10,000 nt of DNA. Source: Rheinheimera sp. GTDB taxonomy: Bacteria > Pseudomonadota > Gammaproteobacteria > Enterobacterales > Alteromonadaceae. The DNA is taken from the NCBI RefSeq assembly GCF_020217005.1, contig NZ_JAIWOI010000352.1, forward strand, positions 1 to 10,000. The letters are read 5' to 3'. Positions 1 through 7,043 of the stretch are shown in pieces (within the stretch, counting starts at the first letter, position 1; every line of letters begins with the position of its first letter). Made by a program: the position numbers and the translations under genes. The notes beneath the pieces were generated by a model. The model was not told the DNA's origin. It saw only the letters and a list, made by a program, of their open reading frames with translations, and did not search any database.

Positions 1-42
1 CGAGAAGGCGCAGTCAACGCCGCTGCATCTGCAAGGACGACG
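1..42. repeat. 42-bp direct repeat, copy 1 (possibly cut by the window edge)
   Basis: This block begins CGAGAAGGCGCAGTCAACGC and ends GGACGACG. It recurs without a mismatch at 127-168, so the start-to-start period is 126 bp. Inside it, GGCG (7-10) can pair with CGCC (18-21). No convincing reading frame crosses it. By comparison with copy 2, the sequence that should precede it (a GC-rich hairpin) would lie left of the window, so the element is probably longer than what is seen here. It resembles intergenic repeats I recall from Shewanella-like genomes, but that resemblance is from memory and untested. Confidence 0.85.
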
Positions 43-90
43 CCTCAAGACCCTAAGTCATTGCTGTTGCAGCAAGGCGACCAGGCGTCG
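38..90. repeat. Inverted repeat with nested hairpin between the direct repeats
   Basis: CGACGCCT at 38-45 is the exact reverse complement of AGGCGTCG at 83-90. Within the enclosed stretch, TTGCTG (61-66) and CAGCAA (70-75) form a second perfect hairpin with a 3-base loop. The left arm uses the last five bases of direct-repeat copy 1 plus CCT, so the repeat tail and the spacer appear to make one folded unit. Neither stem is followed by a T-run on either strand, so this does not look like an intrinsic terminator. The pairing is read directly; any role is unknown. Confidence 0.6.
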
Positions 91-93
91 AGA

Positions 94-126
94 CCCCGGG
101 AGCATAGCTCACCTATGTGACCGGGG
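94..126. repeat. GC-rich imperfect palindrome preceding repeat copy 2
   Basis: CCCCGG (94-99) pairs with CCGGGG (121-126). After a 3x3 internal loop, CATAG (103-107) pairs with CTATG (113-117) around the loop CTCAC. The hairpin abuts direct-repeat copy 2, so 94-171 probably forms one element: hairpin head plus 42-bp tail. It lies about 45-80 bases past the tsaB stop on the minus strand. It could stabilise or punctuate that transcript in the manner of REP/BIME elements, but it has no T-tract, so ordinary Rho-independent termination is not supported. Confidence 0.65.
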
Positions 127-168
127 CGAGAAGGCGCAGTCAACGCCGCTGCATCTGCAAGGACGACG
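127..168. repeat. 42-bp direct repeat, copy 2
   Basis: This is identical over all 42 bases to positions 1-42, and the sequences diverge immediately afterwards (GG here, CC there). The right end is only three bases short of the tsaB stop codon (172-174 on the minus strand), so the element sits directly against the gene end. Perfect identity in non-coding DNA points to recent duplication, gene conversion or spread as a dispersed element. Two copies alone do not make an array; whether more copies lie to the left cannot be seen. Confidence 0.85.
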
Positions 169-171
169 GGT

Positions 172-891
172 CTAACGGCCTGGTAGTTTTTGCCAGGTCA
201 CTTCGTCCCTCACATAAGTAGGCTCTGCCAGTTCTGCGGCAATAAACTGCCCTTGCCGGAACGGGATTGCCGCCAGACTCAACATATCCTGCGCTGAAGG
301 GTACAGAATCACAGGGCTATGATGAACCACAGCAAGATCCTCTGATCCGCTATTGCCAGTTTTATGCCAGTCTTCCAACTGTTGTGGATAGGTTTGCCAA
401 CCCGTACCTACAGCGCAAATATGGCCTTTGAGCACCGGGCCTGGTAAAGCACCGGGTTTAGCCGCTACTTCAGTGCTTAAAGCTTGCATAATGCCCTGCT
501 CATCCAACTGAAAACTGGCCAGATAGACTTCGTTCATCCTCGCATCTATGGCAGCGACCACCTGATGAGCCTGATGTAATCTGTGCGCAGCTTGGGCCAT
601 AGCCGCAAGAGTGGATACACCATAAACAGGCAGTTGTGCGCCAAAAGCTAAGCCCTGACAAACCCCAACACCAATACGAACACCGGTAAAACTGCCGGGG
701 CCTTTGCCAAAGACCAAACCATCGAGTTGCTGCAGGGTTAAACCAGCTTCTGACAATAACTGCTGCACCATCGGCAAAATACGTTTGCTGTGTTGCTGTG
801 GACAAACTTCATCCAAAGTCAGAATCTTGCCATCAAGAGTTAAAGCCACTGAACAAGCTTCGGTGGAGGTATCTAATGCCAGTAATTTCAA
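172..891 (-). CDS. tsaB: tRNA threonylcarbamoyladenosine biosynthesis protein TsaB (YeaZ)
   Basis: TsaB is the non-catalytic scaffold of the cytoplasmic TsaB-TsaD-TsaE complex, which installs t6A at position 37 of ANN-decoding tRNAs. It is a member of the ASKHA (actin-like ATPase) fold. The 239-residue product opens MKLLALDTSTEACSVAL, carries GKGPGSFTGVRIG at about 62-74 and AIDARMNEVY at about 114-123, and ends in TWQKLPGR; all match the E. coli protein (231 aa) as I remember it. The start is taken as TTG at 891. The frame stays open to a GTG at 909, but the bases between them contain the ribosome site AAAAGGAG, and homologues begin at the equivalent of MKLLALD. The gene follows yoaA on the same strand (96-bp gap), as in E. 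coli, so the two may be cotranscribed. A repeat element abuts its stop. Confidence 0.95.
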   Translation of the reverse strand: MKLLALDTSTEACSVALTLDGKILTLDEVCPQQHSKRILPMVQQLLSEAGLTLQQLDGLVFGKGPGSFTGVRIGVGVCQGLAFGAQLPVYGVSTLAAMAQAAHRLHQAHQVVAAIDARMNEVYLASFQLDEQGIMQALSTEVAAKPGALPGPVLKGHICAVGTGWQTYPQQLEDWHKTGNSGSEDLAVVHHSPVILYPSAQDMLSLAAIPFRQGQFIAAELAEPTYVRDEVTWQKLPGR

Positions 892-898
892 CGGGCGA

Positions 899-906
899 CT
901 CCTTTT
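899..906 (-). promoter_or_regulatory. Ribosome binding site that fixes the tsaB start
   Basis: On the minus strand AAAAGGAG (906 to 899) is followed by seven bases and then TTG at 891. The upstream in-frame GTG at 909 would place this Shine-Dalgarno sequence inside the coding region and has no comparable purine-rich stretch before it. This is the main reason for choosing the shorter protein. Confidence 0.8.
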
Positions 907-987
907 CACAATTTTTAGCTTCTCTACTCAAAGTAACTGGAGTTGCACTAAGACAACATAGCTGCAGCTAAGAGAGCAAAGAGTATA

Positions 988-2907
988 TTATTTGGGTAAA
1001 TCCTGTAAAAACTTCACCGCCGCCTGCAAATCGCGGCTACGACGCATTGGTGGTAAGCTTTTCAAAAACACTGAGCCATAAGGCCGGGTCACTAATCTGT
1101 TATCACAAATCACCAATACGCCCCGGTCTGACACGTCTCGAATTAAACGGCCAACGCCTTGTTTTAAAGTGATCACAGCTTGGGGCAATTGCACTAAAGC
1201 AAAAGGATCCTGGCCTTTCATCTGGCAATCTTCGTTCCGTGCCTGCAATAAAGGATCGTCAGGCGAGGCAAAAGGCAATTTGTCGATAATAACACAGCTT
1301 AAAGTATCCCCGCGCACGTCTACGCCTTCCCAAAAACTGCCGGTGCCAAGTAATACCGCATGTTTGGTCTCAACAAACTGTTCAAGCAATAAACGTTTAC
1401 TGGTGCTGCCCTGCACCAGCACGGGTAAAGATAAATGCTGTGGCAGCTCATTGGCCATCCATTGCAACATGCGATGGCTGGTGAACAGGAAAAAACAACG
1501 GCCCTGATTAGCCTCAATTAAAGGCACCGCCAATTTTAGCAGTGCTTTGCCCATACGGGCGTCATTGGGTTCAGGTAAATAACGAGGCACCAGCAACATA
1601 GCTTGTTGTTCATAATCAAAAGGGCTGTCGAGCAGCAGTGTATCGGCCTGCTGCAAGCCCATTTGTTCGATATAGTGGGCAAAGCCCTGATCGACCGACA
1701 AAGTGGCTGAAGTAAAAATCCAGCTGCGTTTTTCCGCAAACACCAGCTCACGGAATTTATCGGCAATACTTAAAGGCGTTAAATGCAGGCTGATATGTTG
1801 CCTGGTGGTTTCATACCAAAAACTGACGCCGGTTTTGCTGACATCCTGCAGTTTTTCCAGCTGAGTTTTCGCCAAAGCCAGTCGTTCAAAACAGTGATCC
1901 ACCACTTCGTTACGACCCAAACTGCCTTTGAGCACCTGATACAACATGCCCATGGCTTCAGACACACGGGTCAGTGCCAGTTGCACCTCAGGCCTTTTGC
2001 TGCTATCCCGCCAGTTGCCACGCTCAGGTTCATCGGACCACAGCAAGCGCCAATCCCGTACTAAAGTGGCCAGTTTGTCTGCGGTTTTACTCAGTTGTGG
2101 ATGGTCTCGCAATTCGGTTTTACAAATCAGTTCCAGCTCTTTACACAGGTCCAGTAAAGTACGGCTGGATAAAGTTTCGCCAAAATACTCACTGGCAATA
2201 TCCGGAATTTGGTGGGCTTCATCAAAAATGACTACGTCCATATTCGGCAGCAGCTCACCAAAACCTGTGTCTTTTAATGCCATATCGGCGAAAAATAAAT
2301 GGTGGTTTACCACCACTAAATCGGCCTGCATCGCCTTTTTACGCGCCCGCAGCAAATAACAATCTTCGTAAGAAGGGCAATCTTTGCCAAGGCAGTTATC
2401 TGCTGTACTGGTCACCAGAGGCAAAGCTTTGGAGTCTTCGGCTATATAAGTCAGTTCACCGATATCACCACTTTGAGTTTCGTTGGACCATTTTTTGATT
2501 AGGCTTAAGTCATTGATCACAGCCGCATCTGTGGTAGGTACATGCTGATAATGCTGCTCTAAACGGAATAAGCATAAATAATTGGAGCGACCTTTCAATA
2601 AAGAAGTCTCTATAGGTAAAGCCAAAGCTTTAAGTACTGTCGGCAAATCGCGGAAATACAGCTGTTCCTGCAGGTTTTTAGTACCGGTGGATAAAATCAC
2701 TTTTTTGCCGGATAACAAAGCAGGCACTAAATAAGCATAGGTTTTGCCTGTGCCCGTGCCTGCTTCGACCAATAAAGCATTGCCGCCTTCAATGGATTTG
2801 GTCACAGAAGCCGCCATCAGCTTTTGCGGTTCACGGGCTTTAAAACCAGAAATAGCCTTAGATAAAGCCCCTTGTTCGGCAAAAGCCTGCTGCACTTGTT
2901 TTAGCAT
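988..2907 (-). CDS. yoaA: ATP-dependent helicase YoaA (DinG/XPD-like, 4Fe-4S)
   Basis: This is a superfamily 2 iron-sulfur helicase, 639 aa from this start (E. coli YoaA is about 636). In E. coli YoaA acts in DNA damage tolerance and is reported to bind the polymerase clamp-loader subunit HolC. Visible motifs, numbered from ATG 2907, are Walker A EAGTGTGKT at 48-56; cluster cysteines C112, C172, C177 and C183; VVNHHL at 199-204; DEAH at 229-232; motif III SATL at 400-403; GTGSFWEGVD at 521-530; and QGVGRLIR at 583-590. All catalytic and cluster residues are present, so the enzyme looks intact. YoaA is favoured over DinG by near line-by-line similarity to YoaA and by tsaB downstream. The start is uncertain: GTG at 2913 adds two residues, and neither start has a clear Shine-Dalgarno sequence. 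An 89-bp gap separates it from the small gene upstream. Confidence 0.95.
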   Translation of the reverse strand: MLKQVQQAFAEQGALSKAISGFKAREPQKLMAASVTKSIEGGNALLVEAGTGTGKTYAYLVPALLSGKKVILSTGTKNLQEQLYFRDLPTVLKALALPIETSLLKGRSNYLCLFRLEQHYQHVPTTDAAVINDLSLIKKWSNETQSGDIGELTYIAEDSKALPLVTSTADNCLGKDCPSYEDCYLLRARKKAMQADLVVVNHHLFFADMALKDTGFGELLPNMDVVIFDEAHQIPDIASEYFGETLSSRTLLDLCKELELICKTELRDHPQLSKTADKLATLVRDWRLLWSDEPERGNWRDSSKRPEVQLALTRVSEAMGMLYQVLKGSLGRNEVVDHCFERLALAKTQLEKLQDVSKTGVSFWYETTRQHISLHLTPLSIADKFRELVFAEKRSWIFTSATLSVDQGFAHYIEQMGLQQADTLLLDSPFDYEQQAMLLVPRYLPEPNDARMGKALLKLAVPLIEANQGRCFFLFTSHRMLQWMANELPQHLSLPVLVQGSTSKRLLLEQFVETKHAVLLGTGSFWEGVDVRGDTLSCVIIDKLPFASPDDPLLQARNEDCQMKGQDPFALVQLPQAVITLKQGVGRLIRDVSDRGVLVICDNRLVTRPYGSVFLKSLPPMRRSRDLQAAVKFLQDLPK

Positions 2908-2996
2908 AAGCACACAGAGAGGTCAGAGCTGGCAGGTAAATAAGCAGACAACAGCATATAAAAGGCCCGGCAAGAATTTGCGCTATTATGCCTTGG

Positions 2997-3257
2997 CTAG
3001 ATAAAAATATCTAAGTGTCCTTCATCATCCACATGCTGATCTTCCTCAGGAGTGGTTTCAGGAGCTGGTGGATAGTCGCCACGGCGACGCCTGTCCTGAC
3101 GTTTTTTTTGCTGATCTTTTAATAAAATAAGGAAACGTTTTTCCTCTTTTTCATAAGCACTGATTTTGGCATCTTTAAAAACAGGCGCAACCATAGGCCC
3201 GCCCTGCTCTGCCGGCGTGCCTGGTGGTCGGTACAAATAGGGAAACAAGACGTCCAT
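2997..3257 (-). CDS. Uncharacterised 86-residue charged protein
   Basis: I do not recognise a named family. The chosen ATG (3257) has a near-ideal ribosome site, AAAGGAGGG, ending three bases before it; an in-frame TTG at 3287 lacks one. The protein begins MDVLFPYLYRPPGTPAEQGG, a proline/glycine-rich part. Residues 28-59 are a basic, probably helical stretch with a KKRQDRRRR run at 51-59. The tail (67-82) is acidic, and the protein ends HLDIFI. There is no signal peptide, membrane segment or cysteine. It is transcribed away from the his operon and towards yoaA, so it could be the first gene of a yoaA-tsaB transcript, although the gap leaves room for a separate promoter. The strong ribosome site and non-random composition argue that it is real; function is unknown. 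Confidence 0.75.
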   Translation of the reverse strand: MDVLFPYLYRPPGTPAEQGGPMVAPVFKDAKISAYEKEEKRFLILLKDQQKKRQDRRRRGDYPPAPETTPEEDQHVDDEGHLDIFI

Positions 3258-3526
3258 AAACCCTCCTTTGCCTTTTATCGGCAGCAAAGCAAATAACTTT
3301 ATCTATACAACCTGATTATTTTTCAACCTTATTTTTAGAGCGCATTTTGCTTAAAATATTCAATCTGCTGTGCTTAAAAACCACAAGAACAACAATTAAC
3401 CCATACAAAACAAAAACATAAACTAAAAACCTATCCAAAAATAAATCCAGATGAATCAAAAAATTCTGTTGCCTGAAACATAAAAAGCCGTTAGCTTGTA
3501 TACATCTTAACGAGGAGTAACTTTCC
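3258..3526. promoter_or_regulatory. AT-rich divergent promoter region (small gene / his operon)
   Basis: This stretch separates the minus-strand small gene from the plus-strand his leader, so it must carry promoters for both. Leftward, TTGAAA (minus strand, 3326-3321), 17 bp, then GATAAA (3303-3298) is a plausible but weak sigma-70 pair. Rightward, TTGCCT (3469-3474) and TATACA (3499-3504) both resemble hexamers but lie 24 bp apart, and TATACA would start the transcript almost at the leader ribosome site, so I cannot place the his promoter precisely. CATAAA at 3479-3484 is another possible -10. Bases 3375-3465 are A-rich on the plus strand, as expected near a strong promoter. No operator is recognised. 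Confidence 0.45.
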
Positions 3527-3574
3527 ATGACTATCAACATTCACTGGCATCATCACCATCATTTATCCGACTAG
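3527..3574 (+). CDS. hisL: his operon leader peptide
   Basis: ATG to TAG encodes 15 residues, MTINIHWHHHHHLSD, with six histidines: one at position 6 and a run of five at 8-12. The ribosome site GAGGAG (3512-3517) lies nine bases upstream. The E. coli leader peptide is 16 residues with seven histidines. The peptide acts as a sensor rather than a product: scarce charged tRNA-His stalls the ribosome on the His codons (3542-3544 and 3548-3562) and changes the folding of the RNA that follows. Its stop codon lies inside the first half of a stem (3571-3576), which couples finishing translation to RNA structure. It is too short for ordinary gene finders. Identification is firm because hisG follows after an attenuator. 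Confidence 0.95.
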   Translation: MTINIHWHHHHHLSD

Positions 3575-3624
3575 CCGGTCCGTGTTGACATTGGAGGCTA
3601 GGTCATAACCAGCCTCTGGTGGAA
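3571..3624 (+). promoter_or_regulatory. his attenuator: mutually exclusive leader RNA stems
   Basis: CTAGCC (3571-3576), which overlaps the leader stop codon, can pair perfectly with GGCTAG (3596-3601). Alternatively 3591-3599 pairs with 3611-3619 (core GAGGCT/AGCCTC plus G-U pairs), extended by GGT/ACC (3601-3603 with 3608-3610) after a bulged A. The two stems share 3596-3601 and so exclude each other. A ribosome ending translation at the stop would mask 3571-3576 and favour the second stem and downstream termination. A ribosome stalled on the His codons would leave it free. A further stem, TGGAA (3620-3624) with TTCCA (3638-3642), may contribute. The stems are read by hand; no energies were calculated. 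Confidence 0.75.
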
Positions 3625-3646
3625 AAGTGAAAACCAATTCCAACTG

Positions 3647-3680
3647 AACCCCGGGGCTAAAATCCCGGGGTTTTTGTTTT
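3647..3680 (+). terminator. his attenuator intrinsic terminator
   Basis: AACCCCGGG (3647-3655) and CCCGGGGTT (3664-3672) form a perfect 9-bp stem with an 8-base loop, followed by TTTTTGTTTT (3671-3680). This is a classic Rho-independent terminator, placed 25 bases before hisG and after the His-rich leader peptide, where attenuation control requires it. Confidence 0.95.
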
Positions 3681-3705
3681 ACGATTTTATAAGGTACTAA
3701 ATAAC

Positions 3706-4608
3706 ATGACTGTCACGACCAACAGATTACGTATCGCCATTCAGAAGTCAGGCCGCCTGTCACAAGACTCTCAGGCACTTTTAACCAACTGCGGTTTAAA
3801 AATTAATTTACGTGAACAACGCCTGATTGCTCATGTAGAAAACATGGATATCGACTTACTGCGGGTGCGGGATGACGATATTCCGGGTTTAGTGATGGAC
3901 GGCGTCTGTGACTTAGGTTTTGTTGGCGAGAACGTGCTGGAAGAAGTGTCGTTGCAACGTCAGATGGACAACGAAACTTACGATTACACTGTGCTGGCTC
4001 GTTTAGACTTTGGTGGCTGCCGCTTATCTATAGCTGTGCCACAGGAAGAAGATTATCAATCCGTCAAAGATTTAGAAGGCCGCACTATAGCCACTACCTA
4101 CCCGCGTTTACTCAATCGCTATTTAAAACAAAACGGCGTCAATTGTCGTATCGTCAATTTAAAAGGTTCGGTTGAAGTGGCGCCTCGGGCAGGCTTAGCC
4201 GATGCCATTTGTGACTTAGTCTCCACAGGCGCTACGTTAGAAGCCAATGGTTTAAAAGAAGTGGAAGTGATTTACCGATCCAAAGCAGTACTTATTCAGC
4301 GCCGTGATTTAGCGGATGAAAAACAACTGAAACTGATTAAAAAACTGATGCCCCGAATTCAAGGCGTGATGCAGGCCAATGAAAGTAAATACATTATGTT
4401 GCACGCACCACGAGCCCGTTTACAGGAAGTGATAGCTCTGCTGCCTGGCGCTGAAAATCCAACTTTATTGCCACTGGCAGGCAACGACGATTTAGTGGCT
4501 TTGCACGTAGTCAGCAGCGAAACTTTGTTCTGGGAAACTATGGAGCAACTGAAAGCCTTAGGTGCCAGCTCTATTCTTGTATTACCCATTGAAAAGATGA
4601 TGGAGTAA
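3706..4608 (+). CDS. hisG: ATP phosphoribosyltransferase, long form
   Basis: HisG catalyses the first committed step of histidine synthesis, condensing ATP with PRPP to give N1-(5-phosphoribosyl)-ATP, and it is feedback-inhibited by histidine. The 300-residue length matches the long form (E. coli 299), which carries its own C-terminal ACT-like regulatory domain (about 225-300) and needs no HisZ. Recognisable blocks are [13 protein letters not shown] near the N-terminus, [15 protein letters not shown] at 53-67, the PRPP-binding segment [20 protein letters not shown] at 156-175, [10 protein letters not shown] at 226-235, and the ending [12 protein letters not shown] modest ribosome site, AAGGT (3691-3695), lies ten bases before the ATG. 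It is the first structural gene after the attenuator and ends three bases before hisD. Confidence 0.98.
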   Translation: MTVTTNRLRIAIQKSGRLSQDSQALLTNCGLKINLREQRLIAHVENMDIDLLRVRDDDIPGLVMDGVCDLGFVGENVLEEVSLQRQMDNETYDYTVLARLDFGGCRLSIAVPQEEDYQSVKDLEGRTIATTYPRLLNRYLKQNGVNCRIVNLKGSVEVAPRAGLADAICDLVSTGATLEANGLKEVEVIYRSKAVLIQRRDLADEKQLKLIKKLMPRIQGVMQANESKYIMLHAPRARLQEVIALLPGAENPTLLPLAGNDDLVALHVVSSETLFWETMEQLKALGASSILVLPIEKMME

Positions 4609-4611
4609 GGC

Positions 4612-5955
4612 ATGCAGTTTCAGATCAGCAACTGGCAACAACTGGATCAAACTGCGCAGCAGGCTTTATTAGAGCGCCCGCTGCAGCAGGAGTCCGACAC
4701 TGTAAAACAAGCTGTGCGGGATATTATCCTAGCTGTGCGCACTGAAGGTGATGCGGCTTTGCAACGCTTTAGCCGCGACTTTGACAAGCTGCCAAGTAAC
4801 CCTTTGCGTTTGTCGAACAAGCAGCAACAAAACTTAATTGCCTCTTTATCCGATGAGCTAAAAACTGCTATTGAGATTGCGTATCGCAATATCCGCACCT
4901 TTCACGCGGCGCAGTTGCCAGAAAATATCCGCATTGAAACTCAGCCCGGTGTGGTCTGCGAGCTGAATTACAGCGCTTTGGATCAGGTCGGTTTGTATGT
5001 ACCAGGTGGAAGCGCCCCTTTGCCTTCGACTGTTTTGATGCTGGGTGTGCCAGCTCAACTGGCCGGTTGCCGCCGCGTAGTGCTTGTCACGCCGCCTGGT
5101 CAGCCTGAAGCGGGCGATATTGCCGCAGAGATTGTGTATGCAGCATCACTTTGTGGTATCACTGAGATTTATACTTTAGGTGGTGCTCAGGCTGTTGCTG
5201 CTTTGGCTTATGGCACTGAAACTATTGGCAAAGTGGATAAAATTTTTGGCCCTGGCAATAGATTTGTTACTGAAGCCAAACAGCAAGTCAGTCAGGATGC
5301 CCGTGGTGCTGCTATTGATATGCCAGCCGGCCCTTCTGAAGTGCTGGTGATTGCAGACGACAACGCTAACCCGGTGTTTGTAGCGGCGGATTTATTATCT
5401 CAGGCCGAACACGGCCCAGATTCCCAAGTGGTGTTGGTCAGCCCTTCTGAAGCTTTACTGGTCAATACTATCAGTGAGCTTAAACGTCAGACGGCTTTAT
5501 TACCACGAGCTGAAATAGCACAAAAAGCCCTGAGCAACAGCAGATTGATTTTAACGCCGGATTTAGCCACAGCGGCTTTGGTGAGTAATCAATACGCGCC
5601 TGAACATTTAATTATTCAAACTTCTGACGATCAGGCTTTGCTTGGCAAACTGACCAACGCTGCCAGTATTTTTGTTGGCCCTTACACGCCTGAATCGGCA
5701 GGTGATTATGCCAGTGGTACTAACCACGTATTGCCCACTTATGGCTATAGCCGTAATCACAGCAGTTTAAGTCTGGCCGACTTCTATCGTCGTTACACAG
5801 TGCAAAGCTTAACAGCAGCTGGCATGCGCGATTTAGGCCCCACTATTGTCAAACTGGCTAAAGCAGAAGGATTAGATGCGCACGCCAATGCCGTCTCTTT
5901 TCGTTTGGCAGAGCTTGAGCTTTCAGCAAAAATTTCAGAGGAAAATCGTCAATGA
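4612..5955 (+). CDS. hisD: Histidinol dehydrogenase
   Basis: HisD carries out the last two steps of the pathway, the NAD-dependent, zinc-requiring oxidation of L-histidinol through histidinal to L-histidine. The product has 447 residues against 434 in E. coli; the difference is about five residues before the first active-site landmarks and a slightly longer C-terminal tail. With that offset the known residues fall in place: zinc ligands Q264, H267, D365 and H424, and the catalytic pair E331-H332 in the QYAPEHL motif. The glycine-rich VGLYVPGG (126-133) and FGPGNRFVTEAK (212-223) blocks are also present. A GGAGTAAGG stretch just upstream serves as ribosome site. It starts three bases after hisG and overlaps hisC by 4 bp (ATGA), consistent with translational coupling. 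Confidence 0.98.
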   Translation: MQFQISNWQQLDQTAQQALLERPLQQESDTVKQAVRDIILAVRTEGDAALQRFSRDFDKLPSNPLRLSNKQQQNLIASLSDELKTAIEIAYRNIRTFHAAQLPENIRIETQPGVVCELNYSALDQVGLYVPGGSAPLPSTVLMLGVPAQLAGCRRVVLVTPPGQPEAGDIAAEIVYAASLCGITEIYTLGGAQAVAALAYGTETIGKVDKIFGPGNRFVTEAKQQVSQDARGAAIDMPAGPSEVLVIADDNANPVFVAADLLSQAEHGPDSQVVLVSPSEALLVNTISELKRQTALLPRAEIAQKALSNSRLILTPDLATAALVSNQYAPEHLIIQTSDDQALLGKLTNAASIFVGPYTPESAGDYASGTNHVLPTYGYSRNHSSLSLADFYRRYTVQSLTAAGMRDLGPTIVKLAKAEGLDAHANAVSFRLAELELSAKISEENRQ

Positions 5956-7043
5956 GCCGTATCAGTTCTTTAGCCCGGCAAAAAGTGCAACAACTGGTGC
6001 CTTATGCTTCAGCCCGCTTAAGCATGAGTGGCGGCTCGGTGTGGCTCAATGCCAACGAAAACTCCTTAGCAACAGACTACGAGCTGTCAGGCCAATACAA
6101 CAGATACCCGGATTGTCAGCCAAAAGAGCTGATCAGTGCTTATGCATCTTACGCTGGCGTAGAAACCAATCAGGTACTGACCAGTCGTGGCGCTGACGAA
6201 GGGATTGAGCTTCTTATTCGTAGCTTCTGTGAACCAGGACAAGATGCCATCAGCATTTGCCCGCCAACTTATGGCATGTACAAAATCAGCGCCGAAAGTC
6301 AGCTGGTGGATGTCAATATAGTGCCTTTAACCAAAGATTTAACTTTGGATCTGCCAACTTTATTTGCGCAAAAAGCCAATGTAAAACTGGTATTTATTTG
6401 TAGCCCCAATAACCCTACAGGAGATTTAATACCTCGTGAGCAAATTGTCGAGGTACTGGAGTTTTATAAAGACAAAGCTTTAGTGGTGGTTGATGAGGCT
6501 TATATTGAGTTTGCACCAGAAGCTTCTGTGGTTGGTTTATTAAATCAATACAGCAACTTAGTGGTACTGCGTACTTTATCTAAAGCCTTTGCTTTGGCAG
6601 GCCTGCGTTGTGGTTTTACTTTGGCAGAGCCTTCAGTCATTGCCGCTTTACGCCAGATGATTGCGCCCTACCCTGTACCAGCCCCTGTGGCTGAAATTGC
6701 AGTACAGGCGTTATCAAGCCAGGGCCAGCAAAAAATGCGTGCCACAGTGGAGCAAATCAACAGCTTACGTGACAGCTTTAGCGCTTTTGCCGGGACTCTG
6801 AGTTATGTAAGCCGTGTTTATCCGTCCAAGGCCAACTATGTACTGCTTGCCGTACCTGACGCCGCTGCTTTGGTCAGCTTTATTGCTGAGCAAGGGGTGC
6901 TGATCCGTAACCAATCCAGTCAGTTGGGTTTAGGTCAGGTGGTGCGGGTGTCTATAGGTTCGCCTGATGAAATGGCGCAGTTACAACAAATTATGTCGTC
7001 TTATTCTTTATCACCAAATTCAGAGAAACAGGAGTCTTTATGA
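5952..7043 (+). CDS. hisC: Histidinol-phosphate aminotransferase
   Basis: HisC is a PLP-dependent class I/II aminotransferase that converts imidazole acetol phosphate and glutamate to L-histidinol phosphate and 2-oxoglutarate. The length of 363 residues is normal. Visible signature elements are WLNANENS at 31-38, SPNNPTG at 151-157, [10 protein letters not shown] at 178-187 (D181 and Y184 contact the cofactor ring in homologues), and [16 protein letters not shown] at 207-222 with K211 as the PLP Schiff-base lysine. R332 in VRVSIG is the expected C-terminal substrate-binding arginine. The start overlaps the hisD stop as ATGA, with GAGGAAA upstream; its own stop overlaps hisB the same way. The sequence and the active hisB-type context favour true HisC over a broad-specificity aromatic aminotransferase. 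Confidence 0.97.
   Translation: MSRISSLARQKVQQLVPYASARLSMSGGSVWLNANENSLATDYELSGQYNRYPDCQPKELISAYASYAGVETNQVLTSRGADEGIELLIRSFCEPGQDAISICPPTYGMYKISAESQLVDVNIVPLTKDLTLDLPTLFAQKANVKLVFICSPNNPTGDLIPREQIVEVLEFYKDKALVVVDEAYIEFAPEASVVGLLNQYSNLVVLRTLSKAFALAGLRCGFTLAEPSVIAALRQMIAPYPVPAPVAEIAVQALSSQGQQKMRATVEQINSLRDSFSAFAGTLSYVSRVYPSKANYVLLAVPDAAALVSFIAEQGVLIRNQSSQLGLGQVVRVSIGSPDEMAQLQQIMSSYSLSPNSEKQESL

Noticed and set aside
1..168. Two spaced identical repeats as the edge of a CRISPR array
   Set aside because: There are only two copies. The repeat is 42 bp and the spacer 84 bp, longer than usual. The spacer itself is palindromic and shares an inverted repeat with the repeat tail. There are no cas genes.
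959..970. 12-bp perfect palindrome TAGCTGCAGCTA between yoaA and tsaB
   Set aside because: A perfect 12-bp palindrome is expected a couple of times by chance in 10 kb. It has no loop, no T-run and no second copy, so neither a terminator nor an operator is supported.
1946..2359. Plus-strand open frame of 137 codons
   Set aside because: It runs antisense to the conserved helicase yoaA and its translation has no recognisable family or regular composition; other frames across yoaA, tsaB and hisA are shadows for the same reason.
3316..3540. Minus-strand open frame of 74 codons with a hydrophobic stretch, antisense to the his leader
   Set aside because: There is no ribosome site before the candidate start. 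It overlaps the well-supported leader peptide and promoter region, and its composition follows simple AT-rich sequence read in this direction. It could be revisited if relatives conserve it.
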